Assembly (NCBI GenBank): GCA_973895155.1
Contig: OZ316894.1
Span: 11,160,001 to 11,224,000 of the forward strand
DNA from: Marsupella aquatica
Lineage: Eukaryota > Marchantiophyta
Length of the DNA stretch: 64,000 nt
Direction: 5' to 3'
How positions within the stretch are numbered: the stretch's first letter is position 1; every line of letters starts with the position of its first letter. The translations under genes were made by a program, and so were the position numbers. Below the pieces are notes generated by a model. That model made no database searches. It was given only the letters and a program-made list of their open reading frames with translations, and had not been told where the DNA came from. Below, in pieces: positions 1 through 12,330 of this stretch.

Positions 1-348
1 CCACACCCGCCAGCTCATTCCCGCTGGATAAGGCGAAGCGTGACCTGCTTGTTGGCACGGGACAGGGGGATCTTTTGGGGGCAGGGGGGCATCTTTTGGT
101 GATTTCGTCAATCTTGCATCTAGGGGTCCTTTTGTCGTCATTTTTCCTACTCGATTTTTCCTTCGTTGGCAGTAGGGACACTTTCGTAATTTTTGGCAAC
201 AGGGATCTTCTGTCAATTTTTTAAAACTTCTTCTATTAGGGGGTTTCAAATATCAAAATTTGATGGACCTTAAATACTAAGTTACTCACATAAAAGGTTG
301 TGCATAATTATCAAATTCATAGTCCATTACTTCATGCCATAAAGATTG
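1..348. other. Intergenic, no gene seen
   Basis: AT-rich with short G and T runs. I see no coding signal, RNA gene or clear repeat before the LTR remnant that begins near 349. Confidence 0.4.
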
Positions 349-687
349 TGTTAAGGAAAACACTAGCACCCCTGCACAAGACACCAGCAACCAAACATTA
401 CATAGACTTCATAGATTCATGGTTCATCTTCATCAAGGTAGGTTATGTCCTCGGGAATACAAGAGCTTTATTAAACTTTGAATGACCACCATAGCCACAC
501 CAAGTTTCAAAGTACAAACTCCTATGTTCCTCTCCAAGCTACTTTGCTCTCTTACGAATGAGCATGAGTCTCACTAAGGAGCTGTCTCCAGCTCTTCTAC
601 ATGCTAGGCAAGTCTAACCCCCAATCTAACCATGGTTAAGCTCCTAACTCTAGCTAGACTAATTGTGATTAACCTGGGATTAAGACA
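349..687. repeat. Diverged solo LTR of a copia-type element
   Basis: The segment begins TGTTA and ends AAGACA and is about 339 bp, close to the 344-bp LTRs of the copia element at 36250-43414. Several stretches match that LTR in the same order: a TGGTTCA block followed by a TC(A)TC(A)A stretch, GAATACAAGAGCTTTA (ACACACAAGAGCTTTA in the LTR), CCATA..CACACCAAG, and a TAAGCTCCTAAC...TAGACTAAT...GTGATTA tail. The flanks GATTG and GATGG form a 4/5 imperfect 5-bp target duplication. No internal domain is present, so this looks like an old recombination-derived solo LTR of a related family. The similarity was judged by eye. Confidence 0.55.
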
Positions 688-2071
688 GATGGTCATATGT
701 CATGACCATAAGTCACTGTCGAGGCTAAATAGTGAGAAAAAACAAAAAAACATTTCTATGACCCTATGAAAATGCTATGGCCATTTGCTTCTTGCCAAAA
801 GTCATCATCTACAACTTTGAAGCTTTGAGACTCTCTTGAACCATTTCTTGATGGTGTGTATGATGTGTCACGGGTCTTTAGTCCGAAGCTTGAACCAAAC
901 TTGGTTAACAATTTTTTAAGCCAGACCCCCAAAAACCCAAACTCTGCTTTGCAAAAACTCAGGCAGGCGGGAACTTGGGATCCTTCTATAAAGTTTTTGG
1001 CTCTGGGGCAGTTGGGCAGACAAGATAGTATAATTTGTCAATTTTGCCTCTTGGGGAGTGGAGGGATTGTTTTGCAATTATTTGTTCTCTTGGGTAAATG
1101 GAATTCACTACTCTTTTAGTGGGAAAACGGTACAATGAGAATCAGTAATTCTTCCTTCTTGGTCCCATTAGCATCAAACAAGAAGGTCTATTAGTCACAA
1201 CTGATTAGTTTCTTTCAATCTAGGGATTTAATGATCAGGAATAAATTCATTTACATAAAAGTCTTCTTCCTATCTTCACGTTGACACAAGGTACCATGAA
1301 CTTGGTCAAGAGCAAGTCAACTTTGATTCTAGGGCCGGGTGGCCGTCGGGTGGATAGTTTTGTCATTATTGGATGGGAATTCATGAGCCATGCAGGATCA
1401 GGAACCTTTAAGGCTGTCTTGCAAGTGATGGCCCTTGAGTTTCTGGCTCTCAATATACACTGAGTGAGATATTTATGCCTCAACCTCCTCTTTAGGCAGA
1501 CTTGACAACATATGTGATAGATAACCAGGGCAGTAATTAAAGTGATAGACAACCAAGGGCTGGAAACTTTCTGGCTCCTGGGTACTAAACCTTGAAAAGT
1601 AAACAAAAATAAATAAATTCACATGTGCCAAAGTTCACACATAACAATGCTACAAGTCTGTGAAGCTGGTATATGCTATATGATGAATTCACCTTTCAGA
1701 TTTTGTCTTATTCAGATTCTTGTGTCATGTATTTTTATTTCAATGTGCCTTATCAAGGGGCAGCCTTTGTATCACATACATTTTTAATTAATTTTTAGAC
1801 CCCTTTAATTTTAGGTATTCTAGAGTATTTTGAATTTATTTTAGCAGCCCCCTTATAAATTTTTGAAGTTTGTGATCTTTTAGAAATGAAACCAAGGGTT
1901 CCCACCACTTGAACAAAGTATTTTCATGAGTGAGAGAAATGGTTTTGAATAACATGAACACATATTGTCTTAAGTTCCCCGCATGTCTTCTTTTCCTAAG
2001 TTTATGGTTTTTTTTATTGAAATGAGTGTCATTCATAAGGCACATTGAATTAAGTGCACAATCCTAGCATT
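688..2071. other. Intergenic, no gene supported
   Basis: AT-rich sequence. An open frame on the minus strand at 1247-1606 lacks recognisable motifs. Part of 1470-1610 resembles 20570-20790 (a CTCC(T)TTAGGCA block followed by a GATAACCA block), which points to a dispersed repeat rather than a gene. Confidence 0.35.
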
Positions 2072-2246
2072 CTTGTGTCATAAACTTGACTGTAATTTTC
2101 ATTGGTCAGTATGGTAGCACTTTAATTACATTAGTTTATCCTTCTAGTTATGTTGTGTCATAAAACTTGATTGTATTTTTCATTGGTCACTGTGATTTTC
2201 TTGGCAGACACGTTACTTACATTATTTTATCCTTCTAGTTATGCTC
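2072..2246. repeat. Two-copy tandem duplication
   Basis: Two neighbouring units share TTGTGTCATAAA(A)CTTGA, TTTCATTGGTCA and TTATCCTTCTAGTTATG in the same order. The units start near 2072 and 2153, and the second carries extra internal sequence. No coding content. Confidence 0.6.
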
Positions 2247-2959
2247 TCATATTTTATTTACTTTCAAATCACTAGAAGACAAAAAAATCAAGCATGTTCC
2301 AGGATGAGCATGCTATATGGAGAATGTTTAGGGTTTAGGGTTTACACCTTTGCCCTCAAAGGAGTGTTAAGTGCCTTAATTAAAAGAGAGGACTACTGTA
2401 GCTCTTGACATGCATGACCACCCGTAGACCAATTTTGGGTCTTCGGCACTAAGAATCCTTCTCGGACAGTTGGGCTCCTTTGGTCATAATTATTTTACGT
2501 GGGGCAGTTGGTAGTCGTGCTGGCTCCTGTTATCAGTCAGCATAGATTTTACCATAAAAATAAACATTATACCAAAACATGATACAATCTTGATATAATA
2601 TTTACGGACCCCCATTAGGGGTCTCTTGAAAATTCTCTGCCATGAGGTTGCGCCACATCACCACAACCAGCCACAAACAGGAATGATCCTACTTTTAACA
2701 AAAACAAACGTGCACATTCTTGTTTGTGGCAGAAGCAACGTAATTTTTTGGGCACCATGCCATAAATATTAAACGTAAGAAAAACCAAAATACAAAGGAA
2801 CAGATGTCATTTAGTAAAACAAAGTTACTATTTTGATGTTTGTTAAAGATATATCAGTGTTTTATATCAAAATGTTTGTATTTTTTAATTGTTTGCAAGT
2901 TTGAAAAAACCAATGGATAGAAATGTACATAGTTAAAACCCCTTTGGCTTCACATTGTA
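2247..2959. other. Intergenic, no gene seen
   Basis: AT-rich. It contains two to three adjoining TTTAGGG units near 2325-2343 (the plant telomere heptamer), too few to call a telomeric tract. Nothing else is recognised. Confidence 0.35.
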
Positions 2960-3440
2960 AAACTAAATAATAAATCTCGTTAGTACTTGATAAAATCTTC
3001 CAATGTTTGATTCATTGGAAAACTCAAGATAAAGATTTAAAAACTCGTGACCTCTTTAGTAATGTCTTGATAAAATATCTCAATGTCACACTCATTGGAA
3101 AGCTAGAGTAAAATTAAAAACTCATCATCTCCTTAGTACTTGACAAAATCTATCAATGTTAGGTTCATTGGCAAGCTACATGATCTCTCTGTTTCTTGAC
3201 AAATAATCTCAATGTCACACATTAGAAAGCTAAAGAGACTGAAAACCTCCTGATCTCTTTAGTACCGTGACAAAATTTGACATGAAATTTGTCAATATTG
3301 GATTCAATGTTGAAAAGCTAAAAGAATTCATGAACTCATGATCAAAATTTCTTATACTCACACTCATTGGAAAGGCAAAGAAATTCAAAAACTCATATGG
3401 AACTTGACAAAATTTGTCAATGTGAGGCTCATTGGAAACC
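2960..3440. repeat. Degenerate tandem array, about 75-90 bp unit
   Basis: About six diverged units share the order CTCNTTAGTACTTGACAAAAT, CAATGT, CTCATTGGAAA and CTCATGA. Units begin roughly at 2976, 3053, 3131, 3190, 3253 and 3405. The minus-strand open frame within it (3230-3463) is a product of the repeat. It looks like an old satellite-like or transposon-internal array. Confidence 0.6.
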
Positions 3441-4822
3441 TTTTCTCGATTAAGAGATATCACAATCTCGTCATCATCACAAACTTAGCCACTACAAATT
3501 GATTTCTTTGATTACGTCGTCAACGCTTGTCCACAATGCTTGCTTCCTGGCTTGAATTGTTTGCATCTTTTAGATAGTCTTCAACTAAAGCTCACTCTGA
3601 ACACAGGTTGACGCCAAATGTAGCCTTTATGTCAAAGAAACAATTGTTGGTCTTTCCCTCACACCATAGATTTCTTAAATAAAATTAACTACAAATCCTT
3701 TGTGTGAAGTGTTGGCTCATTCGTTTTGTGTGTTCTTCCCACCGAATTGACAAGCGCTTTTTCGCCAACAGCTGAGTGTTGTACTCCAGTCTGTCTTGTG
3801 GTGGTAATGTTCAATGTAAATCACAAACAATCAATCAAGAATGGTTAAAAGATGATTTCTCCAATGTGTGAGCAAAACCTGTAAAAAAACTCAATTCCTC
3901 CACATTCAACCTTCCGTTTGATAAATCTCTATCTTTTGAGCATTTTTTTTGTACAAGCACACACCAACACCATAGGGAGACTCAAAACCGTCGGTTACCG
4001 CCTTGCTGAAAATTGATCTCACTTAATCACACACACATTCCTTGGATGAACATGGGGTCCACGGATTAATTACCAGCCGCGATTACCCTTTCTTTGAATA
4101 TGAATAACAGAGAAAACAATAAAGATGTCACCAAAACATATTCTTTATTTATAGTTTTGAAAGTTAATGAAATGATAAAGAAAAATATCATGCATATCAT
4201 CATTTTAATAATTATGCATAACATACCATACTCTTTTCTATGCACATCACTCTTTCTATGCACATATGTTATGGTGGGGCCATAGAGCTCATTTTTAAAA
4301 ATAAATTAAAATTATGACAAAAAGCATCCATGATTATCATTTGACATACATCATAGTCATGAGTTTTCACATCAATGCTCTAGAAGGCTTCACTCTAGAG
4401 GCCTAGGCCCTAACTCCAACTTGTAATTGGCACTATATAAGTAAGATTGTTATCCATAATAAATAAAAATACTTTTCTTCGAGTCTGCCCCTAATCACCT
4501 TTTGAAGAATTTCTATCAAGGGCTTTTCCCGTACTTGAGGTCCCAAACTTTAAAAACTGAATAGAACAAAAACCAATTAATGCATAATAAAATGACAGAT
4601 TCTGTGCAAATTGAAATCCAATTTGGCCCCACAACGAGTGCTACGGGCCTTAAGAAAAGGGCTCTTGACATGCAAGACTGCCAAGACCCAAAATTCTTAA
4701 ACTAACCTTAGGTAGCATGTGGGACAGGAATCACATTTATTGTTGCCAAGTGGATCCCACCAATTCAATGTTGTCCATTATTGCACCCTATCCATTGTAG
4801 TATTGCACACATAAAGTGAAGA
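3441..4822. other. Intergenic, no gene seen
   Basis: AT-rich DNA rich in T runs and CA steps. Open frames near 4066-4285 lie in low-complexity AT-rich sequence on both strands and show no protein motif. Nothing supported. Confidence 0.35.
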
Positions 4823-5785
4823 TATGAGGAGATATATGCTTGATGGGCCCCCTGGTGAACCTTTCTTACCTGATGGGACCCCTCTTAATGACCAATACAT
4901 TTGTTCTTGTGTGGTGCCTACACCTGTCCTTGTGTGGTGCCTACATAATATGGTGACTCCAAGCAAACTGCACAGTTGAACCGTGCGGTCGACTTTACAT
5001 GGTCGACCAAGAAACCACAAAGATTATTCGGGAAAAACCGGGAAAAGCGACTGCCGCTGTCGAAACTGCGATTTGAAGACAATATGCATTATGTCTTTGG
5101 ATTCACTGGGTTAATGCCTGAAGACACAATGGATTATGTCTTCGGGTTCAAACTTTTACCGTATCGTGGGGTAGTTATTAGGTATGTTTTTCACGTTGTG
5201 CACATGGGTTTTTCATAATGTTTTCATGCATGACTGTCAGCGTCAGTGTGGGGTACCTCCAAATGTCCACAAAGAATATTCAAGTTCAATGTTCAGAATT
5301 TTCCTACTATCGCCACAACAAAATTTGGCAAATGATTGACAATTGCGCTAAAAAAATGGTAATACTCCCTGTGCAATGCATACAAACAATTTCAAAAGAA
5401 GACAGACCCAAAGGTGTCGGGGTACACCCTAAACCTTGAAACACGGGAAGACATAATCCATTGAGTCTTTAGGCATTAACCCATTGAATCCGAAGACATA
5501 ATGCATATTGTCTTCAAATCATAGTTTTGACAACGGCAATCACTTTTCGTGGTTTCTCGGTCGACCATGCAAGGTTGACCGCACGGTTCAAGTGTGCAGG
5601 TTGCTTGGAGTCACCATACATAGTAGGCACCACACAAGGACAGGTGTAGGCACCACACAAGAACAGGTGTACTGGTCATTAAGAGGGGTCCTACTTGGTA
5701 AAAAAAGTTACCTAGGGGCCCATCAGGTAAGAAAGGTTCACCAGGGGCCCATCAAACATATATCTCAGATATGAGGGGTGTATGT
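4823..5785. mobile_element. Foldback-type element with ~330-bp inverted repeats
   Basis: The left arm (about 4823-5150) reappears inverted at about 5450-5785. Shared blocks include GATGGGCCCCCTGGTGAACC, CTTAATGACCA, two CACCTGTCCTTGTGTGGTGCC-like units, the CACGGTTCAA/CGTGCGGTCGAC region, TGGTCGACC(A/G)AGAAACCAC, and blocks carrying ATGCATTATGTCTT and AATGCCT(G/A)A(A)GAC. The arms are separated by about 300 bp of unmatched sequence. No transposase frame is seen, so this looks like a non-autonomous foldback or Mutator-like element with long terminal inverted repeats. I could not define a target duplication with confidence. Short open frames inside are side-effects of the arms. Confidence 0.75.
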
Positions 5786-6478
5786 CTTGACATGTTCTAT
5801 TGCTACCTAGGGTGGGTGGACACTAGTCATCCCAGCAAACATAGTCCATGGGTGCAATCTTTGGTGAGGCCAGTGATGTTTGAATTCAAGCTTGATAAGT
5901 GCATTAGATTTTGCACAACCCCCATCCCAAAATGAGGTTTAAGGAAGCCCTTTGCATATAAAATACTTGACACTTAGACAAAGTGGAGGTCACTATTTTA
6001 GAGCATTGCTACTCCTATTCACCCACTAACTGCCAAATGAACCAGATGGAAAGAAGATTTGACAATTGATGCATCTATCTAAACAATATTCAGAAGTAGT
6101 GCTCCCTAACCCATATCTTTAAATATTTAGAAGTCATGTTCCTATTCACTTGCAAAATGCAAAAATAATGAACCAGATGGAGAGAAAAAAATTGACAATT
6201 GCCCTCTCAAATCCAAATCTCTAAATATTTACAAGTCATGTTCCAAATATATCCAAACTGTCATGAGCAACTGCGCATCTCAAAATTCAACAGATGTGAC
6301 AAATTATTTGTCATTTGAGTTGCATTTCCACAACCTAGCCAACAACTAGGCTCCAATGATGGCCTGGTGAGAACTCAGACTAGACTCCCTAGTGTAAAAG
6401 TGTAAAATGTAATCAAAAGCTAGTCCCTGGGCCTACGGTCTAGAGGGAAACATAACATTTAGCATAACTAAAAATGCA
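5786..6478. other. Intergenic with decayed direct repeats
   Basis: Phrases such as AATGAACCAGATGGA, TTGACAATTG and AAATATTTA(G/C)AAGTCATGTTCC recur two or three times between about 6010 and 6245, indicating decayed duplications. No gene is supported. Confidence 0.4.
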
Positions 6479-6575
6479 TGAGAGTGCTAACTAAGAGCAT
6501 AAGTGAAAGTGAGGGTGCACACATGAAAGTGAGAGTGCTAACTAAGAGCGTAACTGAAAGGGAGGGTACACACAA
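6479..6575. repeat. Two-copy tandem duplication
   Basis: GAGAGTGCTAACTAAGAGC, then GTGAAAGTGAGGGT or ACTGAAAGGGAGGGT, then CACACA occur twice with slight divergence. Short local duplication without coding content. Confidence 0.55.
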
Positions 6576-9500
6576 AAACCAAACGAGGGAGAGAAATGAA
6601 AGGGAAACAGCTAGGAATCAATTTTTTTGTACAATCTCTATTTAAGTTCCAGTAATCAGGCTATCGTCTTCCCCCAAACATAGCGCCCGGGCATTGTGTT
6701 CAAAAATGGATTTTTTTGGCTCTCCAAAAGAAAAAGTAGTTTTTCTTCAAACACAATGTCATTTTAACAAAGTGCCTGGGCATTATGTTCGAATCTTGAC
6801 GTTGTGTTTGAGTTGGACACTATGTTAGACATTTGACCCTAACTGTTCAACTTTGAGCACAATTAGTGAAAAATTCAAGAATCATATGCCAATGCCAATA
6901 TTCAAACATAACGCATATTTCCAAACACAATGCCCTACAAATACAAAAAATGAAAACACATAGTCAAAACTTGAACACAACACCCTAGGTGCACTATTCT
7001 AATAGAGCGCCCCATGGCACACTATTCAAATACAAGGCCATGACGTTGTGTGGGGGGTGTTGGGGAAGACATAGTGACTGCATTCCAGAATGGGTAAATG
7101 AGGCAAGTGAACCTCAGGTAGGATGTTAATACGTTACGTGAGTCTGAGGGCAAGACCTTCATCGAGCTCGTACTGTTACAAAGTCAATCCTGGAAAAAGT
7201 GCACAAAAGTGGCTCCAACCTACTACTGCTGTAGTAATTTTATAATTATGCCAAGTCCTGTTGATTCTGACTTTAAAAACAAAATAATCATCCGGCTTTG
7301 AGCAAGTCTCATGGCTTCGGACGGATCCTTCACAAAAGCTGGCTACGAAACAGAAATAGATGATTGGGCATTTTATCACAAATACGCTTCGCAGGTTTTC
7401 GGGATTCTCCAATTTAATTCCGGGTATGAAACCTCAAAAGTTGGTGGTCGAGCAGATCTCACCTAACCTCTGAGCTAACGCTGTGGAACTGCACATCGGT
7501 ATACTTATCGAAGCCATTAGACAATTGTCAGGGCCCAGACTTGTATTGAGAAGACGACTGAGGGGACAAGAGTTTTTACAAAACTTATTTGAGAAAAATG
7601 ATGAATTGAATCAGCGTAGTTTACATGAATTATTCTGTCATTTCACTATAGTACCTGCCACGGATGTCATTGGTGACCAAACTACGTACAGAAATCGCGG
7701 TGAGAACGACGACAATTTTTATCAAGACACTTTGGACTTAGCTTACTGTTTACGGAAAGTATCGCTTGCAAAGAAAGCGATCGATGTCAGAAACCTTGTA
7801 GGTGGAGGCCATGGCTCTCACATATTGATGTGGCGCATCGCATGCATCCCATCCCATTCCGTTGAAGTGACTGAAGTGAACTGAATCCAAAGGTTCTCCA
7901 GAGGGAATTCCCAATCCGAAGTCAAAGACAAGCTGGAAAAGTAGGTGCCACGATTTCTCTTGCGCTGTCGACAAGTTCGTGCGATTTTCTTGCAGTGTCG
8001 ACGTCGTGTGAAAACAAAGGGATCGGAAGCCTTAGAACATATGTTGTACTACGGCAGTGTACTGCAGATAGATTATGTCCTATAGCCACGAATGGAGGAG
8101 GGTTATTTTGTGATCGAAAGCCACGTAATATTGTTATCTTGACCATGTTCACGGTATACCAGACAGACAAGATGTATGAAATCGGATTGGCAAATGGGAA
8201 ATAGTGAAGTGCTTATTTGCTTATCGTACCGGCACGCCTGCAAGCTCAGCAAGTAATAATAATTTGTTCTTCAATCATCTAGCCTGGAGTCTCATTATTA
8301 CAGGTATAGGCTGCCACCCTGCACCGTAGACCGTAGTGGTATGGCGCTGGAGTGTCGAATGTAAGCTTACATGGAGTATGGACCTTGCTCTACAATCGCA
8401 TCCGCCGCCATGCAATTGAATTATAAGGTATTCTTCGAGATGACCCACCGCTATGTCTGACGTGATCGAGAATCTTGCATTCGACAGTAATGGCCCAGAG
8501 GAGGATGATCATGAGTGATGTGGCACAGTGGCAGGATAGTTTTTACGAGATCCCGGTCAACAAGTTCAGTACGAATCTCGACCCTCGAGGAACTGCAGCT
8601 TTAAAGCCAGTTAATGCTGTCTGGATCTTGGATTCAGACGAGAGCGGTTCAGCACAGAAGTGGAAGAAATCATATTGAATCCGCTGAGTGGGTTTTTACT
8701 TCTAAATATCGACAGCGTTGTAGGGATAAAAAATTGAATCGATTCAGAGAAACTGAGAATTTTGAATCGAGTTAATCCATCTTCAACTATACTTTTTCGT
8801 CGCTCAAAAGTAAATGTGTGGTGGAGTACAATTTCAAGGACGATAGTCCATACTGTAGTTCCAGATGGATTGTTTCTGCCAAAGCTAGCTTCCGTCAATC
8901 CGTCTGCGCCTCTGCCGGACTATTTCGTTGAGTTCATATTGTCTGGCCTGATGAAGGTACTGTCAAGTACGTTGCTCGCAGATTACTGTATAGTACTGAA
9001 TGGAAGATCCCAGAGACTGGGAGTCAGCCCGTGAGGTACAATGCCTCGGGGTGACTGTTGCCAGAACGTCGAAAGTTGAAACACCCTGACGGAGTCAAAT
9101 GCAGTATCTTGCCCGCCTCCTTCGTCGTACGTTGTTTCACGGGATGTTGCCTCAGCTAGGACTTTTCCTCAGTGCTACGCGGGAAGCCTTGTCTGTGAAT
9201 AAGAGCCACGTTTCAACAAAGCTTTCGTACAATCAAATCACATGGGATTGTGGACAGAGAGCCAAACCACCACAAATCTGAACGAACTCCAATATAGCCT
9301 GTTGCAGTACGTTCGCTTGCGCAGATCCAATAGAACTTCTGAGACTCGAGATCTGGAGGGCCTCTCACGTGGCTTCTGATCGAAGGTCAGTGTCTTGACG
9401 ATATTCCCAGAAATTGTTGTGAGCTTGGACAAGCATTCCAACTCGTCGTTTTCGTGACGAAACAAAGACAAACTAACCGAAATAAAATGAGTACAAATGC

Positions 9501-9900
9501 AATGGATCGTAGTTATCAGTAGCAGTGGCCCCTCATCACTCTTGCCTCCTTGCCCCCATCTCTTACCCTAGACCACTCCCACCATTGGGGTTGTTCTTCT
9601 ATGGTACGTTGCTTCTTTCAAGCTCCTCATTGTAAAAGGACACTTCTAACAACTTACAATAGTAAGTGCGGTTCTTCTTTGCTTCGCTGAAACCGTGTTA
9701 ACAACAAGAACAAATCATCAACACAGAATGGCCTGCAGGCATGAAGTTGTGGCAGCAGAAAGGAAAATTGAGGCTTGAAGTTGCCCAGGGTGGCAGCAGA
9801 AGCAGCTAGGCAAACCTGAACACTATGATATGCAATCATGGTATTTCTTTAGGTCTCTTTATGAACTGTAATTTATAATATGTAATCACACTACTTTTTT
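6576..9900. other. Intergenic; no supported gene
   Basis: From about 6660 to 7060 phrases like AAACA(C/T)A(A/G)(T/C)G recur in a degenerate way. From about 7100 the base composition is more balanced and non-repetitive, and a 133-codon open frame occurs at 7483-7884 on the plus strand. It has no recognisable domain or splice context, so I do not call it a gene. Open frames between 8475 and 9471 occur on both strands at similar lengths and look random. Confidence 0.35.
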
Positions 9901-10992
9901 GTCATGGTCTGGTGCAAAGCCTCCAAGGCTGCATGTGCCAGTATGATGATATTTTTCTGAACCATGATATAAATCTAAAGGTGCCACTCTGCATCGTTCA
10001 CACACCCAACCCAATGGACATTTAGTCTCTGTACAACTCCACTATTCTCTGCAATTAGTGCTAGTCACAATAATTGTATAGCCCTTACATTTCAGTCTCA
10101 CAGATTAGAGTCTCACAGATTAGAGCAAGTCAAATTATTTTTTGTGTCACTCTAGTTGCAGTTCACATGAAGTCACACAGTTTTTAATCACACTAATTGC
10201 AGTGCTCCCGTCATATTGAGCGCACAGTTCGCACAGTTAAGCTCACAGTTGAGTTCACAGGGAGAATCACAATTGTTCACATGAATTGAGTCACATTTAA
10301 GTCACACTAATTGCAGTACTGCTCCCTGTCAAGTTGAGCACACAGGGAGAATCATAATAGAGCGCATAAAACCTAGACTTAGTGGCATTCAAGCGGACAT
10401 TTAATAGCACAGTAACGGGGAGAACAACCATGTTTGGAGGATGATGGGCTTGGCTCTGGATCTTAGTCCCCAAGGGAAAGCATTAAGGAATGTGAAGCGA
10501 GCCTCCCAGGGAAGGCATTAAGAAGCTAACTCTCAATACATAGTAAAAATTGTGAAAATTAGACACTCTCAATACAAAGTAAAGATTGTGACCATCAGGT
10601 TTTCGATCATAAATAATACATAAATATCGATAAATCATAAATAATACATAAATAATCTGACGTGATCGAGAATATGTAACACTCATCTGTATAATCTATA
10701 TGCTCTTGTGTGATTTGACAGGCTCCTGTGCGGTAGGTCTTTGACTGATATTGGTATTTTTTCATAACTTTTATCTGCCTGTAAGTAGTGTGACTTTACA
10801 TACATAATTAGTGTAATTCCTGATTAAAAAAAGTGTACACAAATTAGTGCGAGTCGCACTAATTTTGGTCTCACACTAATTGTCCACTCACACTAATTGC
10901 TATGGTCAGTGTAACACACTCCGTAAACCAGTCGCCATGCCGACTCGCCAAGTACTGGCCGTGTCCAAGTGCCTGGCCATCTCACTTAATGC
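9901..10992. repeat. Region rich in CACACTAATTG and CACAGTT motifs
   Basis: Short motifs recur: TCTCACAGATTAGAG twice in tandem near 10095-10125, (T)CACACTAATTG near 10185, 10310, 10868 and 10886, and CACAGTT(C/A) in a cluster near 10225-10260. The spacing is irregular and there is no open frame. The same CACACTAATT phrase returns near 23150 and 24380. This looks like decayed repeat DNA. Confidence 0.45.
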
Positions 10993-11091
10993 TCGAGAAC
11001 ACTTCTACTCAACATCACTTATGATCGAGAACACTTCTACTCAACATCACTTATTATTGACCGAGAACATTTCAACATCACTTATTATTGA
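10993..11091. repeat. Three-copy tandem repeat, 31-36 bp unit
   Basis: Three consecutive units begin (T/C)CGAGAACA, contain CAACATCACTTAT and end in TGA, at about 10993, 11025 and 11061. Recent local duplication in non-coding DNA. Confidence 0.7.
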
Positions 11092-12330
11092 CCCTACTCT
11101 CCAACACATGAGCATTAAGCTAGTTGGACATAAAACACACTACTTAGAAGCCTGAAGTCTTGATAGCTTTCCTTGCTGGACGGGAGCGACCAGAACATAT
11201 GCCATATTGGTGTGACCGTGGAGGTCCCATCACGTGAGTTCTAGGTATTGGGTCCCGACCGAGAACGACATTACCTTTTGGAACCCGTCTGTGATGCCTC
11301 AACACCTTTCCGTATAGTCTAGAGGAGAAAGTGGAAATCAATCTACGAAGAGAATGAGAAGATATGCCTCTCTATCCTTTTTTTTCTGGAGTATAACGGC
11401 CTTCTTGGTGTGACAGGTTCAATAAAGTCCTTTAGCAATGCTTCAAGTGCTATACCTCGTTCATACCCACTCTAACTTCCCATCTTCGAAGCCCAAGACA
11501 CATCTTGGCCAGCTGTTTCTTTTCGTGACTGATGCAACACCTGGTGGATTTTTCTGTTTGGATTACTGTGGCATTCTCTAGCTAGAATCACAACGTATGG
11601 CCTTCCTTTCGTTCCTGTGACTTAATTTGGTGGAACGCGCATATGCATTCAAGTCCAGTCCTGAAATTTGATAGCATTGAGATTTTCCCATTGGCAGTTT
11701 CATGCTTGATTGACCCACATTTCAAATCCAGTCCCATGTGTATAGTTAAAAGGCGGTCTTCAAGATGGCAAAGGATTGTCTTGGTTTTGACTTTAGTCTT
11801 AGAACAGGAGTGAATGGTGATGTCACACTGGAAGTTCAGCTGGGGGCCTTTTCATACAGCAAGCTTCAGCTTTCAAAAATCAAGCGCATGGACTTCGAAT
11901 GCGCACGCTTCAGGTCCAGTCCTTGCCATGATGCGTTGGACTCTACGAATGGACTTGAAGTGTTCAGTGCTAAGTGTGGGTCAATCAAGCATTAAACGTT
12001 CAATGGAAAGATCGCAACGCTAACAGGAGCAGGAACAAGACACTAATGAAGGGGAACTAATACTGCACGACAAAGAAAGAAAACGAAGATGGAAACCGTT
12101 CTCAATTCATTCATACGGAGTCTGTTTCGCAGGGACTCATCTCATTGAATGCTTCTCGCGCGCTTCCAAGACAAATTCACACTTCATTTCAGATAGAATC
12201 AATTCTGAGCTGAGAATTCTCATTTTCAGTCAATAAACAAATAGAGAGACGTGGTAAGTGCATTAATTGAGACTTGGGCTGACAGATTGAATAACGTAGT
12301 CCAATCGGTTTGGGCATCATGTTGCCCAGC
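11092..12330. other. Intergenic; possible imperfect inverted repeat
   Basis: No gene is supported. CATGCTTGATTGACCCACAT near 11700 is mirrored as GTGTGGGTCAATCAAGCAT near 11975-11993, and GCATTCAAGTCCAGTCC near 11648 is loosely echoed around 11890-11925. This suggests a small inverted-repeat relic of about 350 bp. The overlapping plus-strand open frames of 70-76 codons there have no motifs. Confidence 0.35.

Noticed and set aside
2325-2343. Telomere-like TTTAGGG units
   Set aside because: Only two to three units; a chance or interstitial fragment, not a telomeric tract.
7483-7884. 133-codon open frame
   Set aside because: No motif recognised, overlapped by comparable minus-strand frames, so not separable from chance.
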